From an uncultured Duncaniella sp. (GTDB lineage: Bacteria > Bacteroidota > Bacteroidia > Bacteroidales > Muribaculaceae), in assembly GCA_910577255.1 (NCBI GenBank), contig CAJTMH010000001.1, forward strand, positions 124,001-188,000: a DNA stretch of 64,000 nucleotides. Reading direction: 5' to 3'. This document shows positions 1-8,701 of this stretch, piece after piece (positions within the stretch are counted from its first letter, which is position 1; the number at the start of each line of letters is the position of its first letter). The position numbers and the translations under genes were made by a program. The notes under the pieces were generated by a model. That model was not told the origin of the DNA. It worked only from the letters and a program-made list of their open reading frames with translations, and did no database searches.

Positions 1-1
1 A

Positions 2-1300
2 GTGCTTATCATGACTGTGCTTGATGTGACCGTGGTCAATGTAGCACTCCCAGTGCTCGCCAAAGAGTTTGCGATATCCGACTCGTTGGCAGTGTGGATT
101 GTTACCATCTACCAACTATTGATAACTATGCTGATATTACCTCTTTCGTCAATCGGAGACTTATTCAGCTATAAGCGTACTTTTCTTACCGGGGTTGTCG
201 TGTTCACGTTGGCCTCCGGGATGTGTGCGGCCTCGCAGGGCTTTGTGGCGATATTGGTTGCCAGAGCCGTACAGGGAGTGGGAGCGGCTTGTGTGATGAG
301 TGTGAATATTGCCTTGACGCGGTTGATATATCCTCCCAAAGTTTTGGGGAGGGGATTGGCTCTTAACGGAATGGTGGTTGCGAGTGCCACAGCTGCCGGA
401 CCGACCATAGCAGGGGCGTTGCTGGCAGTGACTTCATGGCATTGGCTTTTTCTGATAAATGTGCCTTTTGGCATTGCTGCTTTTTGCCTTGGTAAAAAGT
501 ATCTGCCTCACAATCCGGTCAAGAAGCAGTCAAATAAATTTGATTGGATAAGTGCCTTGGAGAATGTGGCAGTGTTTGGCTTGCTGTTCATGGCTTTAGG
601 TGGGTATACAGGACGCAACGATGAAATGCGTATGATAATCATGCTTTTGGCATGCGGGCTTGTGGGATATTTCTACATTAAGAGAGAGATGCATAGGGCG
701 GAGCCGATGTTGCCGGTCGATTTATTCAAAATCAGGCTGTATTCGCTGAGTGTGGTTACATCAGTCTGCTCTTTCATAGCCCAGATGTTGGCTATGGTGT
801 CGTTGCCATTCATATTCCTTAACGGATATGGATTTTCGTCAATCACCACAGGCCTCCTTATGACTCCTTGGCCATTGGCAACGATGATAGTGTCGCCGAT
901 GGCCGCTCGTTTCGTCGAACGCCACAATGCCGGTGCCACTGCTGCTGTCGGAATGGTGGTTTTTGCTGCGGGGTTATATATGCTCATTTCTTTCTCCGGT
1001 TCGGGGGCTACTGAATGGGATATAATATGGCGCATGACAGTGATAGGTCTGGGATACGGTCTTTTTCAGACTCCTAACAACATTGTCATGGTTTCATCAA
1101 CGCCGATACATCGTACCGGTGGAGCGGGTGGTATGCAGAGCACCGCCAGACTTGTCGGTCAGACTCTGGGCGCAACCCTCGTGACCATAATTTTCGCTAT
1201 AATGACAGGGGCAACCACTACTTCAATGGTACATGTATGCCTGTGGGTTTCGATTGGATTTGCTATAGTGGCAGGGGCTTTCAGTGTGTCAAGAAAATGA
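2..1300 (+). CDS. MFS drug transporter, DHA2 (EmrB/QacA) type, 5' end cut by window
   Basis: This is an inner-membrane proton-coupled exporter of the major facilitator superfamily. The reading frame is open to the first base of the window, and the translated part begins inside transmembrane helix 1 with the family hallmark LDVTVVNVALP, so roughly 20-40 residues are missing. The loop between helices 2 and 3 has the MFS motif A-like stretch GDLFSYKRT, and motif C-like GPTIAG follows near residue 135. About 432 residues remain, dominated by hydrophobic helices, consistent with a 12-14 helix DHA2 protein of about 470 residues. It converges on the efflux operon at 1382-5356 and shares a terminator hairpin with it. 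Drug efflux is inferred from family; the substrate is unknown. Confidence 0.88.
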   Translation: MLIMTVLDVTVVNVALPVLAKEFAISDSLAVWIVTIYQLLITMLILPLSSIGDLFSYKRTFLTGVVVFTLASGMCAASQGFVAILVARAVQGVGAACVMSVNIALTRLIYPPKVLGRGLALNGMVVASATAAGPTIAGALLAVTSWHWLFLINVPFGIAAFCLGKKYLPHNPVKKQSNKFDWISALENVAVFGLLFMALGGYTGRNDEMRMIIMLLACGLVGYFYIKREMHRAEPMLPVDLFKIRLYSLSVVTSVCSFIAQMLAMVSLPFIFLNGYGFSSITTGLLMTPWPLATMIVSPMAARFVERHNAGATAAVGMVVFAAGLYMLISFSGSGATEWDIIWRMTVIGLGYGLFQTPNNIVMVSSTPIHRTGGAGGMQSTARLVGQTLGATLVTIIFAIMTGATTTSMVHVCLWVSIGFAIVAGAFSVSRK

Positions 1301-1321
1301 TTGCTTCTTCCCGGATCACAT

Positions 1322-1362
1322 AAAAAAGAGAGTTTGGTTTCAAAGCCCAAACTCTCTTTTTT
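1322..1362. terminator. bidirectional intrinsic terminator between convergent transporters
   Basis: A 16-bp perfect stem (1322-1337 with 1347-1362) encloses a 9-nt loop. The A-run on the left and T-run on the right let it work in both directions. It lies between the stops of the MFS gene and the EmrB-like gene. Confidence 0.85.
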
Positions 1363-1381
1363 GTCGATTCTCTGCTTTTTG

Positions 1382-3004
1382 TCATTGCATGGAAGCTGCG
1401 GTTTCTTTGGCTCGCTCCTCCATTCTGACAGTTCGACGCAGTGTGCGACGTATTGTTTTCCATTTTGGGAAAATGGCCCAGGGCCTTACCGGGCTGTAGC
1501 TCACCAATATCACTGTGAGTGACACACAAGCTACAATCAGGAGCCAACCGAAAATTTCTTTCATGGATACCACAAGTGCCTGAGCCTGGACCATTCCGTA
1601 AAGTTGCCCTACCGGAATGTAAGCAGTATCAGGATTAAAGTCGGTGATTGCTGCACTGAGCAGAGAAGCATTCTTGGCCATGGTATGCCGCAGTAGTTCT
1701 CCAATGATAGCCGGGCCGAAGGTTGCACCCATCACGGCACCTGTGAAACCGTTAATGGTGAGAGCCTGCGGAAATACCTGAAACGGTAGCCCGCTCTGCA
1801 CGATAGATGTAAGAAATACTATCGAGATTATCACCGAGGCAGCTCCTCGGAAAAATAGCGGGATGAACAGCATCTCTTTTTCCACTCCATAATCAATAAG
1901 GAAGTAGAAATAGCCGAGATATACTATCGCGAGGGCAAATGCAATGGCAGTCATGGTCTTGTATCTCCATTTGCGCAGGGCAAATGTGAAATAGGTGAAT
2001 CCGCAGCCCGCTATTATTCCGGCAAATACATACCAGTTGAGGTCAATGAGGTTTGTCTCGTCAAATCCGAGTATATTTGCCGCATAGGTATGCTCGAACA
2101 CATGCTCTGTGGCCACCAGGGTGAAAAACACGAGGTAGACTGCGGTGGCACGGATGACATTGCGGTTGGTCATCGCTCTGAACGATATGTAAGGATGGTG
2201 CAGGAAGGTCGCTCTCCACAGATTGATGGCCAGGCAGATTACAGTGAGCAAAGTTGCCAGGCGAATTTCAGTGGCATCCCACCAGTCGTAGAAATTGCCA
2301 TACACGCATATAAACGTGAAACTGAGCATGAATACAGCCCAGAGTATGGCTCCTATCCAGTCGATACCGAGCAATGGGATGAACATTGGGCCTCTAACCG
2401 GTTTTACAAATATCATGACCATGAGCATCATCAGTGCCAGCATTCCTATCATTATCCAGTGCATATATTCCCATTGTGAGAAAAATGCGGTGTAGATAGT
2501 GGCTATGCCGCTCAGCTGTATGGCGCTGTCGACCAGTATGTAGACATAGCAGAAAAATATCGACATGTCACGGACCGGGGTGAGCCAAAGCTGAATGGTG
2601 GAGTTGCAAGCGAGGGTTGCCTGCATCCTGAACCAGCCTGACACAAAACAGGTGAGGACAAGTACCGGTACAGATGAAGTGTGCGCGCAGATGAAATTGG
2701 CTGCAATCAGGACGATTCCCGCCGCAAGCAGTTGGGTGCGGTTGGAAAACCTGAATTTGAAGCGGAACATCACCGCGAAGTTTATGGCCAGGCCGATTAT
2801 TGATGCATAGCCTGCCATGAGTATATCCTCCTGCATCAAGGCGGTGGTACCTACCATGTCAGTGGCTGCGGCCAGATACACACCACCCGAGAACTGGATG
2901 ATGATGACAAACAGGATGAATAACCACGGTTTCAGGCGACGCGGAACGAAATTAGGGACATCAGGAATATCAAACGGTCCCTGAGGTGCATGCCAGTCAG
3001 CCAT
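1382..3004 (-). CDS. MFS transporter, inner-membrane pump of a tripartite efflux system (EmrB-like)
   Basis: A 540-residue polytopic membrane protein with about 14 hydrophobic helices, no signal peptide and a basic C-terminal tail. It is divergent from classical EmrB, but its place as last gene of a TolC-like, HlyD-like, MFS operon (the stop of the membrane-fusion gene lies one base before this start) makes it the inner-membrane pump. It would use proton motive force to move drugs or toxic metabolites through the HlyD adaptor and the TolC channel. The cytoplasmic N-terminus is unusually proline-rich. Substrate cannot be read from the sequence; some Bacteroidetes MFS proteins of this shape are annotated only as hypothetical or EmrB-like. 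Confidence 0.82.
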   Translation of the reverse strand: MADWHAPQGPFDIPDVPNFVPRRLKPWLFILFVIIIQFSGGVYLAAATDMVGTTALMQEDILMAGYASIIGLAINFAVMFRFKFRFSNRTQLLAAGIVLIAANFICAHTSSVPVLVLTCFVSGWFRMQATLACNSTIQLWLTPVRDMSIFFCYVYILVDSAIQLSGIATIYTAFFSQWEYMHWIMIGMLALMMLMVMIFVKPVRGPMFIPLLGIDWIGAILWAVFMLSFTFICVYGNFYDWWDATEIRLATLLTVICLAINLWRATFLHHPYISFRAMTNRNVIRATAVYLVFFTLVATEHVFEHTYAANILGFDETNLIDLNWYVFAGIIAGCGFTYFTFALRKWRYKTMTAIAFALAIVYLGYFYFLIDYGVEKEMLFIPLFFRGAASVIISIVFLTSIVQSGLPFQVFPQALTINGFTGAVMGATFGPAIIGELLRHTMAKNASLLSAAITDFNPDTAYIPVGQLYGMVQAQALVVSMKEIFGWLLIVACVSLTVILVSYSPVRPWAIFPKWKTIRRTLRRTVRMEERAKETAASMQ

Positions 3005-3005
3005 A

Positions 3006-4040
3006 TCAATATTTTACCTCACACTCCACGTTCATGCCGGCACGGAGGCGCTGCATGTCATCGGGTTTATTGTCCTTTGAAAATTCTATTCTTACAGGGA
3101 TGCGCTGGCGCACTTTCACGAAGTTGCCTGCCGAATTGTCCTGTGGGAGAATGGATAGGGAAGCCCCCGTGGCCTTAGAGAGTGACACCACTTCGCCGTG
3201 GAAAGTCACGTCGGGAATAGCATCGACTTTTATTTCCACTTTGCTCCCTTCGGCAATATGACTGAGCTGTGTCTCCTTGTAATTTGCTGTCACCCACACA
3301 TCGCCTGAGTCAACAACGTCGAGCAGGGTTTGGCCCGGTTGCACGAGTTGTCCAACCTGGATCTCTTTTCGTGAGGTGTAACCGTCACATGGGGCTACAA
3401 TCACGCAATATGAGAGATTGAGCTCAGCTGTTTCAAGCAAAGCCTTGGCAAGTTCGATTCCGGCGTCGTTCTGGGCCACACGCTGACGCACCTCGGCAAC
3501 CACCGAAGAGGTGGCTGAACGCTGCCGTGCGAGCATCTCGTAACGAGCTTTCTTCGCCTCGTAATCAGTCTTTGCTGCATCATATTGCTGTCGGGTCACA
3601 GCCTCCTGTTCCAACAATTTCTTGTAGCGCTCGAAATCAGTGGCGGCCATCTCCATCACCACCTTGGCTTCGGCAATTGACGCTTCGGTTACAGCCACAT
3701 TAGCTGATGCCACACCTATGCTGCGGTCGGCCACGTCACGTCCGGCAAGAGCATTCTGATAGTCAGCTTTGGCCTGGGCTACGCGCAGACGCATGTCGGC
3801 GTCGTCTATTATGACGAGAGTATCACCTTTTTTAACCTGCTCATACTCATTGAAACGTATCTCCTTGATATAGCCCTGCACACGGCTGTTGACCGGGACT
3901 ATCTGTTGCTGTACTTGGGCATTGTCGGTGAACTCGACGTCGCCGAAGTGAATGAATTTGCTGCACACCCATACGGCTGCGAGTGCTATGACCAGAATGG
4001 TCACTATGTAGGAGATGATTTTTTTGCTGCGGTGGTTCAT
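3006..4040 (-). CDS. HlyD/EmrA-family membrane fusion protein
   Basis: Periplasmic adaptor, 344 residues, anchored by one N-terminal helix (about residues 8-27). The order is typical of the EmrA branch: first lipoyl half around NSRVQGYIKEIRFNEYEQVK (about 52-71), a long alpha-helical hairpin rich in Ala, Gln and Glu (about 85-205), second lipoyl half around PCDGYTSRKEIQVGQLV, then a beta-barrel domain. It overlaps the TolC-like gene by 4 bp at its start (ATGA type) and is followed directly by the MFS pump, so the three are translationally coupled. It bridges the inner-membrane pump and outer-membrane channel. Confidence 0.92.
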   Translation of the reverse strand: MNHRSKKIISYIVTILVIALAAVWVCSKFIHFGDVEFTDNAQVQQQIVPVNSRVQGYIKEIRFNEYEQVKKGDTLVIIDDADMRLRVAQAKADYQNALAGRDVADRSIGVASANVAVTEASIAEAKVVMEMAATDFERYKKLLEQEAVTRQQYDAAKTDYEAKKARYEMLARQRSATSSVVAEVRQRVAQNDAGIELAKALLETAELNLSYCVIVAPCDGYTSRKEIQVGQLVQPGQTLLDVVDSGDVWVTANYKETQLSHIAEGSKVEIKVDAIPDVTFHGEVVSLSKATGASLSILPQDNSAGNFVKVRQRIPVRIEFSKDNKPDDMQRLRAGMNVECEVKY

Positions 4041-5356
4041 ATTTTTCCTGATGTGAATAAGAGTTTGTAATAATAGTAGATAATGTTGATGCGTGCGTTG
4101 ACGAGCTGCTGCTCGGCGTCGAGTTTTGAGTTGGCTGCGTCAAGCATGTCGGTTATCAGAGCCATGTCGGCAGAATAGCGTGTGGAAGTAGTGCGGTAGT
4201 TTCTTTCTGCGAGTTCCACACTTTTTTGCTGTGTCTTCAGTTCTTCGTAGGCTTCGAGATAGTGTACGTAATCGGCTCTTACTCCGAGGCTCACATTCTC
4301 GCGTGTGGCATCAAGCTGTTCCAGTGCATGCTGGGTGGCAACACGGCTCTTTGTGATTGACTTGTTGGTCTTATATAATGACGAGAGGTTGTAGCTTATG
4401 CCGACACCTACATACCAATAGCTCAGATTTCGGTTGATGGGGGGTACCTCTACCAGAATCGGTCCGTCAAGACTCCATCCGGCCTGAAGTCCCACTTTCG
4501 GTAGGCGTTCGCTTTTCACGAGCGATTCGGCTTTTCGGCTTATATCCACCCCTGAATGCGCGAGCTTAATGGCAGGAGCGTTATCAGTGGCTTCCTGCTG
4601 CCACCATGACTCATCAGCCGATGGGAGGGCTCGGGCAAGGATGGTCGAGTCAGGTTCGATTCGTGTTGTTTCAGGTAATCCGGCAGTCACCACAAGGTTG
4701 CGATTTAGAATGTCGAGAGTATTGTCGATTCTCACAAGCTGCAATTCCAGATTTGACACAAGAAGCTCATAGCGGGTGATGTCATTCTGCAACGCCACTC
4801 CTTGTTCATAACGGGCTCTCATTTCATCAAGCACCTTATGAGCTTGTGATATGTTGTTCTGAACCACTCTGCGCAGATTGGCAAACTTATATATGTCAAG
4901 ATAGAAGCCGGTCAACTGGAATCGTATGTTGTCACGCTGCAATTCTGTGGCATAGCGGGCGGCTGTTGATTTAAGCTCTGCAAGTTCTATGCCATGGGTT
5001 ATTGCTCCGCCGGTATAGACCGGTTGGGTGATGTTGAGGGCGATGCCGTTGCCAAAATGGGGGATGGGTGCCTTTTGGTAATCGCTGAAATTTCTTTTGG
5101 TGGTAAATCCGTCACCGATATAACTAAATGAGAGTGAGGCATTGATATCCGGAAGTCGTCCGCTTCGGGCAACGGTGATTTCCTGCCGGGCTTCTTCCTC
5201 GGCAGTAAAGGATGGGCGAAGCTGTACGCTGTTTGTCTCGGCGATTTCAAACAAGTCTTCGATCGTCATGACTTGGCTGCTCTGTCCGGACGCGCACACT
5301 CCACCGCTCAACAAGGTTGCAGCAAGCAACCCTGTGAGCAATCTGTGATTGTTCAT
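4037..5356 (-). CDS. TolC-family outer membrane efflux protein
   Basis: First gene of the tripartite efflux operon; 439 residues with an N-terminal signal peptide (about 1-24) ending near SGGVCASGQ. Two repeated outer-membrane efflux domains follow, with helical segments rich in Ala, Leu, Gln and Arg and the typical second-repeat pattern YHYLEAYEELKTQQKSVELA-like near the C-terminus. It forms the trimeric channel and periplasmic tunnel. Length matches the family (420-480). A Bacteroidetes -7 box lies about 210 bp upstream, giving a leader of about 200 nt. The divergent MarR-GNAT gene is the likely regulator (inference from position). Confidence 0.93.
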   Translation of the reverse strand: MNNHRLLTGLLAATLLSGGVCASGQSSQVMTIEDLFEIAETNSVQLRPSFTAEEEARQEITVARSGRLPDINASLSFSYIGDGFTTKRNFSDYQKAPIPHFGNGIALNITQPVYTGGAITHGIELAELKSTAARYATELQRDNIRFQLTGFYLDIYKFANLRRVVQNNISQAHKVLDEMRARYEQGVALQNDITRYELLVSNLELQLVRIDNTLDILNRNLVVTAGLPETTRIEPDSTILARALPSADESWWQQEATDNAPAIKLAHSGVDISRKAESLVKSERLPKVGLQAGWSLDGPILVEVPPINRNLSYWYVGVGISYNLSSLYKTNKSITKSRVATQHALEQLDATRENVSLGVRADYVHYLEAYEELKTQQKSVELAERNYRTTSTRYSADMALITDMLDAANSKLDAEQQLVNARINIIYYYYKLLFTSGKI

Positions 5357-5565
5357 AAAGGGGGAGTTGATTAAAAATGTAACGAATGGTTTATTGTCAA
5401 CCCAAATGTGTATGGCTGACTATGGCTCATTTATGCCAGAGCCTGTACCGGAGCTGTGCTCTTCCAGTTTTCAAGAAAACCCCAGTTTAACACAACCGGA
5501 GTGGAGTCAATGGTAATGGATAATATACTGGTCATTTATCATGCAACTCTTTGTGAATTGCGCTG

Positions 5566-5573
5566 CAAAGTTA
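5566..5573 (-). promoter_or_regulatory. -7 box of the efflux operon
   Basis: On the minus strand the sequence reads TAACTTTG, an exact match to the Bacteroidetes TAnnTTTG element, and predicts a start near 5558 and a leader of about 200 nt before the TolC-like gene. The remaining bases of the 515-bp gap between 5357 and 5871 are AT-rich, and I see no gene in them. Confidence 0.6.
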
Positions 5574-5818
5574 CTCAAAATCTCCGGAAAAAACGAACAA
5601 ATCATAAGAAATACGCTCTCTCATGGCCTGTCATCGACCTGTTGGCTCACAAAAGATATGGGATATTTGAGGCATGACACAAATATGATTTTTACTTGGT
5701 ATAAGTGGCGGATTATTAGCTGATTGATGCCTGAGAATGACTGTATTCTCAACAATGTGATAAAAGGTGAAAATTAAAATTTTTATTGTTTTGGTTTGAT
5801 TATATTATAGAAAATACA

Positions 5819-5852
5819 TAATTTTGCGTAATCAATTACGTATTTAATTACG
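5819..5852 (+). promoter_or_regulatory. promoter and palindromic operator of the MarR-GNAT gene
   Basis: TAATTTTG at 5819-5826 is a -7 box. Directly after it lies the palindrome CGTAATcaATTACG (5827-5840), covering the expected transcription start, and a third half-site ATTACG at 5847-5852. Such a placement fits autorepression by the winged-helix protein encoded 20 bp downstream. Confidence 0.6.
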
Positions 5853-5871
5853 ATAATAAAACCTATTATAG

Positions 5872-6822
5872 ATGGATTTTTTTGATAGAACCGGAAAAAT
5901 GGCGATAGGGAGCAGATTGCGCATGCTCACCGATAAGATAACCAATGACGCTGCTGAGATTTATCGTCAATATGACATCGATATTAAACCTAAGTGGTTT
6001 CCGGTGTTGTATGCACTCTCGGAAGGTGAAGGCAAGACTATTACCGGAGTTGCAAAGGAGATAGGACAGACGCATCCGTCGGTCAGCACGATAGTTAAGG
6101 AGATGATGATGGCCGGTCTGATAGATGAGTCGCCTGTTAAGACAGATAAACGACGGACTACCATTGTTCTCTCTCCCAGAGGACGCACAGTATGTGCCAG
6201 CCTGAATGAAGTGTGTGAGGATATGGCAGTCGTTGTCGAGGAAATATCGAAGGCTACACGCAATGATCTGTGGCGTGCCATAATAGAGTGGGAGGAACAA
6301 CTTTCCCGGAAAAGTATCGTGGAGCGAGTGAAAGAGGCACGGCAGGAGCGTGAGAAAAAAGATGTTGTGATTGTGCCTTTCGAGCCGTGTCATAAGGATG
6401 CGTTCAGGTCTTTGAACGAACAGTGGATTAAACAACACTGGCAGTTGGAGCCTCATGACGTAGAGTGTCTTGATCATCCGCAGGAGAGCATTATTGATAA
6501 AGGTGGTTTTATCTTCGTGGCGTTATATCGAGGCGAGGCGGTCGGAGTCTGCGCATTATGCAGAATGGATAATCCTGCCTATGATTATGAATTGGCCAAG
6601 CTTGCCGTAAATCCTGATGTCAGAGGGAAGGGCATTGGTTATCTCCTCTGTAAAGCAGTGGTGGATAAGGCTAAATCACTTGGCGCCAAAAGTTTGTTTT
6701 TGGAGAGTAATACACTCTTAAAACCGGCAATTCATACATATAAAAAATTAGGTTTCCGGGAGCTTGCCGAGTACCATCCCTCATACGCCAGGGGTGATAT
6801 CCAGATGGAGCTGTTTTTTTGA
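5872..6822 (+). CDS. MarR-family regulator fused to GNAT N-acetyltransferase
   Basis: 316 residues in two modules. Residues 1 to about 145 are a MarR winged helix, with the recognition segment around GQTHPSVSTIVKEMMMAGL and the wing around VKTDKRRTTIVLSPRG. Residues about 165-316 are a GNAT domain with the acetyl-CoA motif VRGKGIGYLLC and the terminal YKKLGF segment. A charged linker (REKKDVVIV) joins them. Fusions of this kind are known in bacteria, but the substrate is unknown here. It is divergent from the tripartite efflux operon and has a palindromic operator over its own start. It may sense a drug and acetylate it or another small molecule (inference). Confidence 0.88.
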   Translation: MDFFDRTGKMAIGSRLRMLTDKITNDAAEIYRQYDIDIKPKWFPVLYALSEGEGKTITGVAKEIGQTHPSVSTIVKEMMMAGLIDESPVKTDKRRTTIVLSPRGRTVCASLNEVCEDMAVVVEEISKATRNDLWRAIIEWEEQLSRKSIVERVKEARQEREKKDVVIVPFEPCHKDAFRSLNEQWIKQHWQLEPHDVECLDHPQESIIDKGGFIFVALYRGEAVGVCALCRMDNPAYDYELAKLAVNPDVRGKGIGYLLCKAVVDKAKSLGAKSLFLESNTLLKPAIHTYKKLGFRELAEYHPSYARGDIQMELFF

Positions 6823-6846
6823 AAGTAATATGACTAAAATTTAAAT

Positions 6847-7188
6847 ATGATGGAGAAAGTAGTCGTAAAGAAAGAGAATGCCCTTAAAAGGGTGTTCAAA
6901 GGTGTGTCACTGGATTCTCTTGCCGTAGGCAGGAAGTCAATGGTGACAAAAATGAATTATGTGAAGGGCAATTTCGCCACCACCCACCATCATCCACATG
7001 AACAGTGTGGTTATGTCATTTCAGGAGAATATCGTCTGATTGTCGATTTTGGTGATTCGGTTATTGATGTTGTGTTGCGGGCAGGTGACAGTTACGCTAT
7101 TCCTGGTGACGCACCTCATTCTTTTGAAGTGATTGAGGGTGGTGAAGTGATAGATGTCTTCACTCCGTGGCGTGAAGATTACTTGTAG
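6847..7188 (+). CDS. small cupin-domain protein
   Basis: A single-domain cupin of 113 residues. Motif 1 is visible as HHHPHEQCGYVISGEY (metal-binding His and Glu residues about 40-46) and motif 2 as GDAPHSFEV (about 88-96). This is the type I cupin fold, usually binding Fe, Mn or Zn; similar proteins are often annotated as pectin-degradation KdgF-like or simply cupins. It starts 24 bp after the MarR-GNAT gene on the same strand, so the two are probably co-transcribed. Its last 29 bp overlap the 3' end of the convergent Crp-type gene. Function not determined. Confidence 0.85.
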   Translation: MMEKVVVKKENALKRVFKGVSLDSLAVGRKSMVTKMNYVKGNFATTHHHPHEQCGYVISGEYRLIVDFGDSVIDVVLRAGDSYAIPGDAPHSFEVIEGGEVIDVFTPWREDYL

Positions 7189-7777
7189 AATCAGAAGAAA
7201 GGGAATCTGATTGTCTACAGATGTTTGAACGGATGCGGCTGAGTGTCACTTGGGTGATTCCGAGATATGATGCAATGCTCCCCAGTGGAAGACGCCTGAG
7301 ATAGTCTCCATGATGTCTGAGTAAATCCTTATAGCGGTCAGTGGCCGATGCAAGGAGTAATGAGATAGTCCGCTTTTCGGTTTCGAGCAGCTCGGTCTCA
7401 GCATATTTCCGGCCCCAATTGGCGATATGTATGTCTTGTTCATACAGTTCGTGCAAAGCACCTCTCTTGAGCACATAGAGGTCGGAATCTTCCATCAATT
7501 CAATGGTTTCATATCCCGGCTCATTCCTCACATATCCGAGCATCGACACTATTGTGTCACCCTCTTTGCCTATCCAGAAGGTGATTTCGCGTCCCTCATC
7601 CATAGTGTAAGCTCTCGCTATTCCCTTGGCTATGAAAAATATATCCCTCTCCACTTTACCCATCTCCAAGATATGGTGTCCTTTGGGATAGTGAATCAAT
7701 TCCGTGCTGCTTTCAAGCAGCGATAGGGATGCTTCGGGTAGCGTGTAGCACCTGTCCAATATTTCCTTCAGTTCCAT
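7160..7777 (-). CDS. Crp/Fnr-family transcriptional regulator
   Basis: From ATG 7777 the protein has 205 residues: an N-terminal cyclic-nucleotide-binding fold (about 20-130, with the pattern YPKGHHILEMGKVERDIFFI) and a C-terminal helix-turn-helix (about 160-190, LGSIASYLGITQVTLSRIRS). I chose the internal ATG because the longer reading frame to 7840 would start upstream of the -7 box at 7811-7818. There are no cysteines arranged for an Fe-S cluster, so oxygen sensing of the Fnr type is unlikely. It overlaps the cupin gene tail to tail and is divergent from the SMR exporter, a plausible target. Confidence 0.88.
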   Translation of the reverse strand: MELKEILDRCYTLPEASLSLLESSTELIHYPKGHHILEMGKVERDIFFIAKGIARAYTMDEGREITFWIGKEGDTIVSMLGYVRNEPGYETIELMEDSDLYVLKRGALHELYEQDIHIANWGRKYAETELLETEKRTISLLLASATDRYKDLLRHHGDYLRRLPLGSIASYLGITQVTLSRIRSNICRQSDSLSSDSTSNLHATE

Positions 7778-7810
7778 GACAGATAGTTGACCGAGATATG
7801 AATACGGATG

Positions 7811-7818
7811 CAAAATTA
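7811..7818 (-). promoter_or_regulatory. -7 box of the Crp-type gene
   Basis: TAATTTTG on the minus strand, predicting transcription start near 7804 and a leader of about 27 nt to ATG 7777. Confidence 0.6.
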
Positions 7819-7915
7819 CGATAAAATAGTTTCTCGACAATGGTGGCGTCTGTGTATGTCCCCTTTGGGAGGTTCTTTTTTTTCATTTGTTAAATGCCGG
7901 TGGTCAGGTAATAAC

Positions 7916-7923
7916 TAATTTTG
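7916..7923 (+). promoter_or_regulatory. -7 box of the SMR exporter gene
   Basis: TAATTTTG on the plus strand, predicting a start near 7930 and a leader of only about 20 nt. This leaves no room for a guanidine riboswitch before the gene. Confidence 0.6.
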
Positions 7924-7950
7924 CTCCGTCAAATACCGAAACCGTTAGAT

Positions 7951-8277
7951 ATGAACTGGATAATTTTGCTTTTGGCCGGACTCTTTGAAGTTGGCCTCAC
8001 CTTTTGTCTCGGCAAAACAAAAGAGTCGACAGGGACATTATTTTACCTCTGGGGGAGCGGGTTTCTGGCTTCGACAGCCATGAGTATGTACCTTCTCGCA
8101 AGAGCTGTGCAGACCATCCCACTTGGGACTGCCTATGGGGTATGGACCGGAATAGGGGCGGTAGGGACGGTGATAGTGGGGATTCTTTTCTTCAAGGAAC
8201 CGGTGACATTTGGTCGGCTCTTCTTCCTTTCCACCCTGATTATTTCAATCATAGGCCTTAAACTCGTGTCGCATTGA
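7951..8277 (+). CDS. small multidrug resistance (SMR) exporter, SugE/Gdx-like
   Basis: 108 residues from ATG 7951, four transmembrane helices. Glu13 in GLFEVGLTF is the essential proton/substrate carboxylate of the family, and helix 3 carries GTAYGVWTGIGAVGTVIVG, closest to the SugE/Gdx branch. The chosen start puts this Glu at the standard position and follows a -7 box by about 28 bp. In characterised Gdx proteins a Trp follows the Glu by three residues; here it is Leu, so guanidinium specificity is uncertain. It would work as an antiparallel homodimer in the inner membrane. Divergent from the Crp-type regulator. Confidence 0.88.
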   Translation: MNWIILLLAGLFEVGLTFCLGKTKESTGTLFYLWGSGFLASTAMSMYLLARAVQTIPLGTAYGVWTGIGAVGTVIVGILFFKEPVTFGRLFFLSTLIISIIGLKLVSH

Positions 8278-8383
8278 TTGGCGCCGGGGCTTTTATGTGG
8301 CTTGGCTCAAAACTATTGCCATAGGTTGGTTGTTGTGTAGAGTGAAAACTAATTATTAATAAACTTAAACATACATCTGATTT

Positions 8384-8542
8384 ATGGACAAATACGTATG
8401 CACTGCCTGTGGTTGGGTATATGACCCGGCCGTCGGCGACCCTGAGAATGGTATCGAGCCCGGAACTTCATTTGCTGATCTGCCTGACGATTGGACTTGT
8501 CCGGAATGCGGAGTAGGCAAGGATATGTTCGAGCCAATGTGA
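8384..8542 (+). CDS. rubredoxin
   Basis: A 52-residue iron protein. The four Cys ligands lie in CTACG (residues 6 and 9) and CPECG (residues 39 and 42), with the aromatic core YVC, WVYDP and DLPDDWTCP characteristic of rubredoxin. It carries single electrons in the cytoplasm, typically to rubrerythrin, superoxide reductase or other oxygen- and peroxide-detoxifying partners in anaerobes. No partner gene is adjacent. Length matches the family exactly. Confidence 0.95.
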   Translation: MDKYVCTACGWVYDPAVGDPENGIEPGTSFADLPDDWTCPECGVGKDMFEPM

Positions 8543-8575
8543 TAGGCTGACCCACATAAATGTGAAAAATAGCAG

Positions 8576-8609
8576 TGGAGCATGCTTCTGAGTTCAGAGG
8601 TATGCTCCA
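8576..8609 (+). terminator. possible terminator after rubredoxin
   Basis: TGGAGCAT (8576-8583) pairs with ATGCTCCA (8602-8609) around an 18-nt loop. The following bases are only moderately T-rich. Confidence 0.35.
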
Positions 8610-8669
8610 TTCCTGTTCTGAGGGACATCGTTTTTATCAAATGATAAAGTTTTGTTCTCTTCGTTTTAG

Positions 8670-8677
8670 TAATTTTG
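8670..8677 (+). promoter_or_regulatory. -7 box of the NimA-like gene
   Basis: TAATTTTG, predicting a start near 8684, 18 nt before ATG 8702. It supports the internal ATG over the longer open frame. Confidence 0.6.
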
Positions 8678-8701
8678 CCGATTAGAAAAACATGCTTTAT
8701 T

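Noticed and set aside
5456..5677. 73-codon ORF in the efflux/MarR intergenic gap
   Set aside because: Low-complexity AT-rich sequence over the minus-strand promoter; no ribosome site or protein character.
7824..7950. Guanidine riboswitch before the SMR exporter
   Set aside because: The -7 box leaves only about 20 nt of leader.
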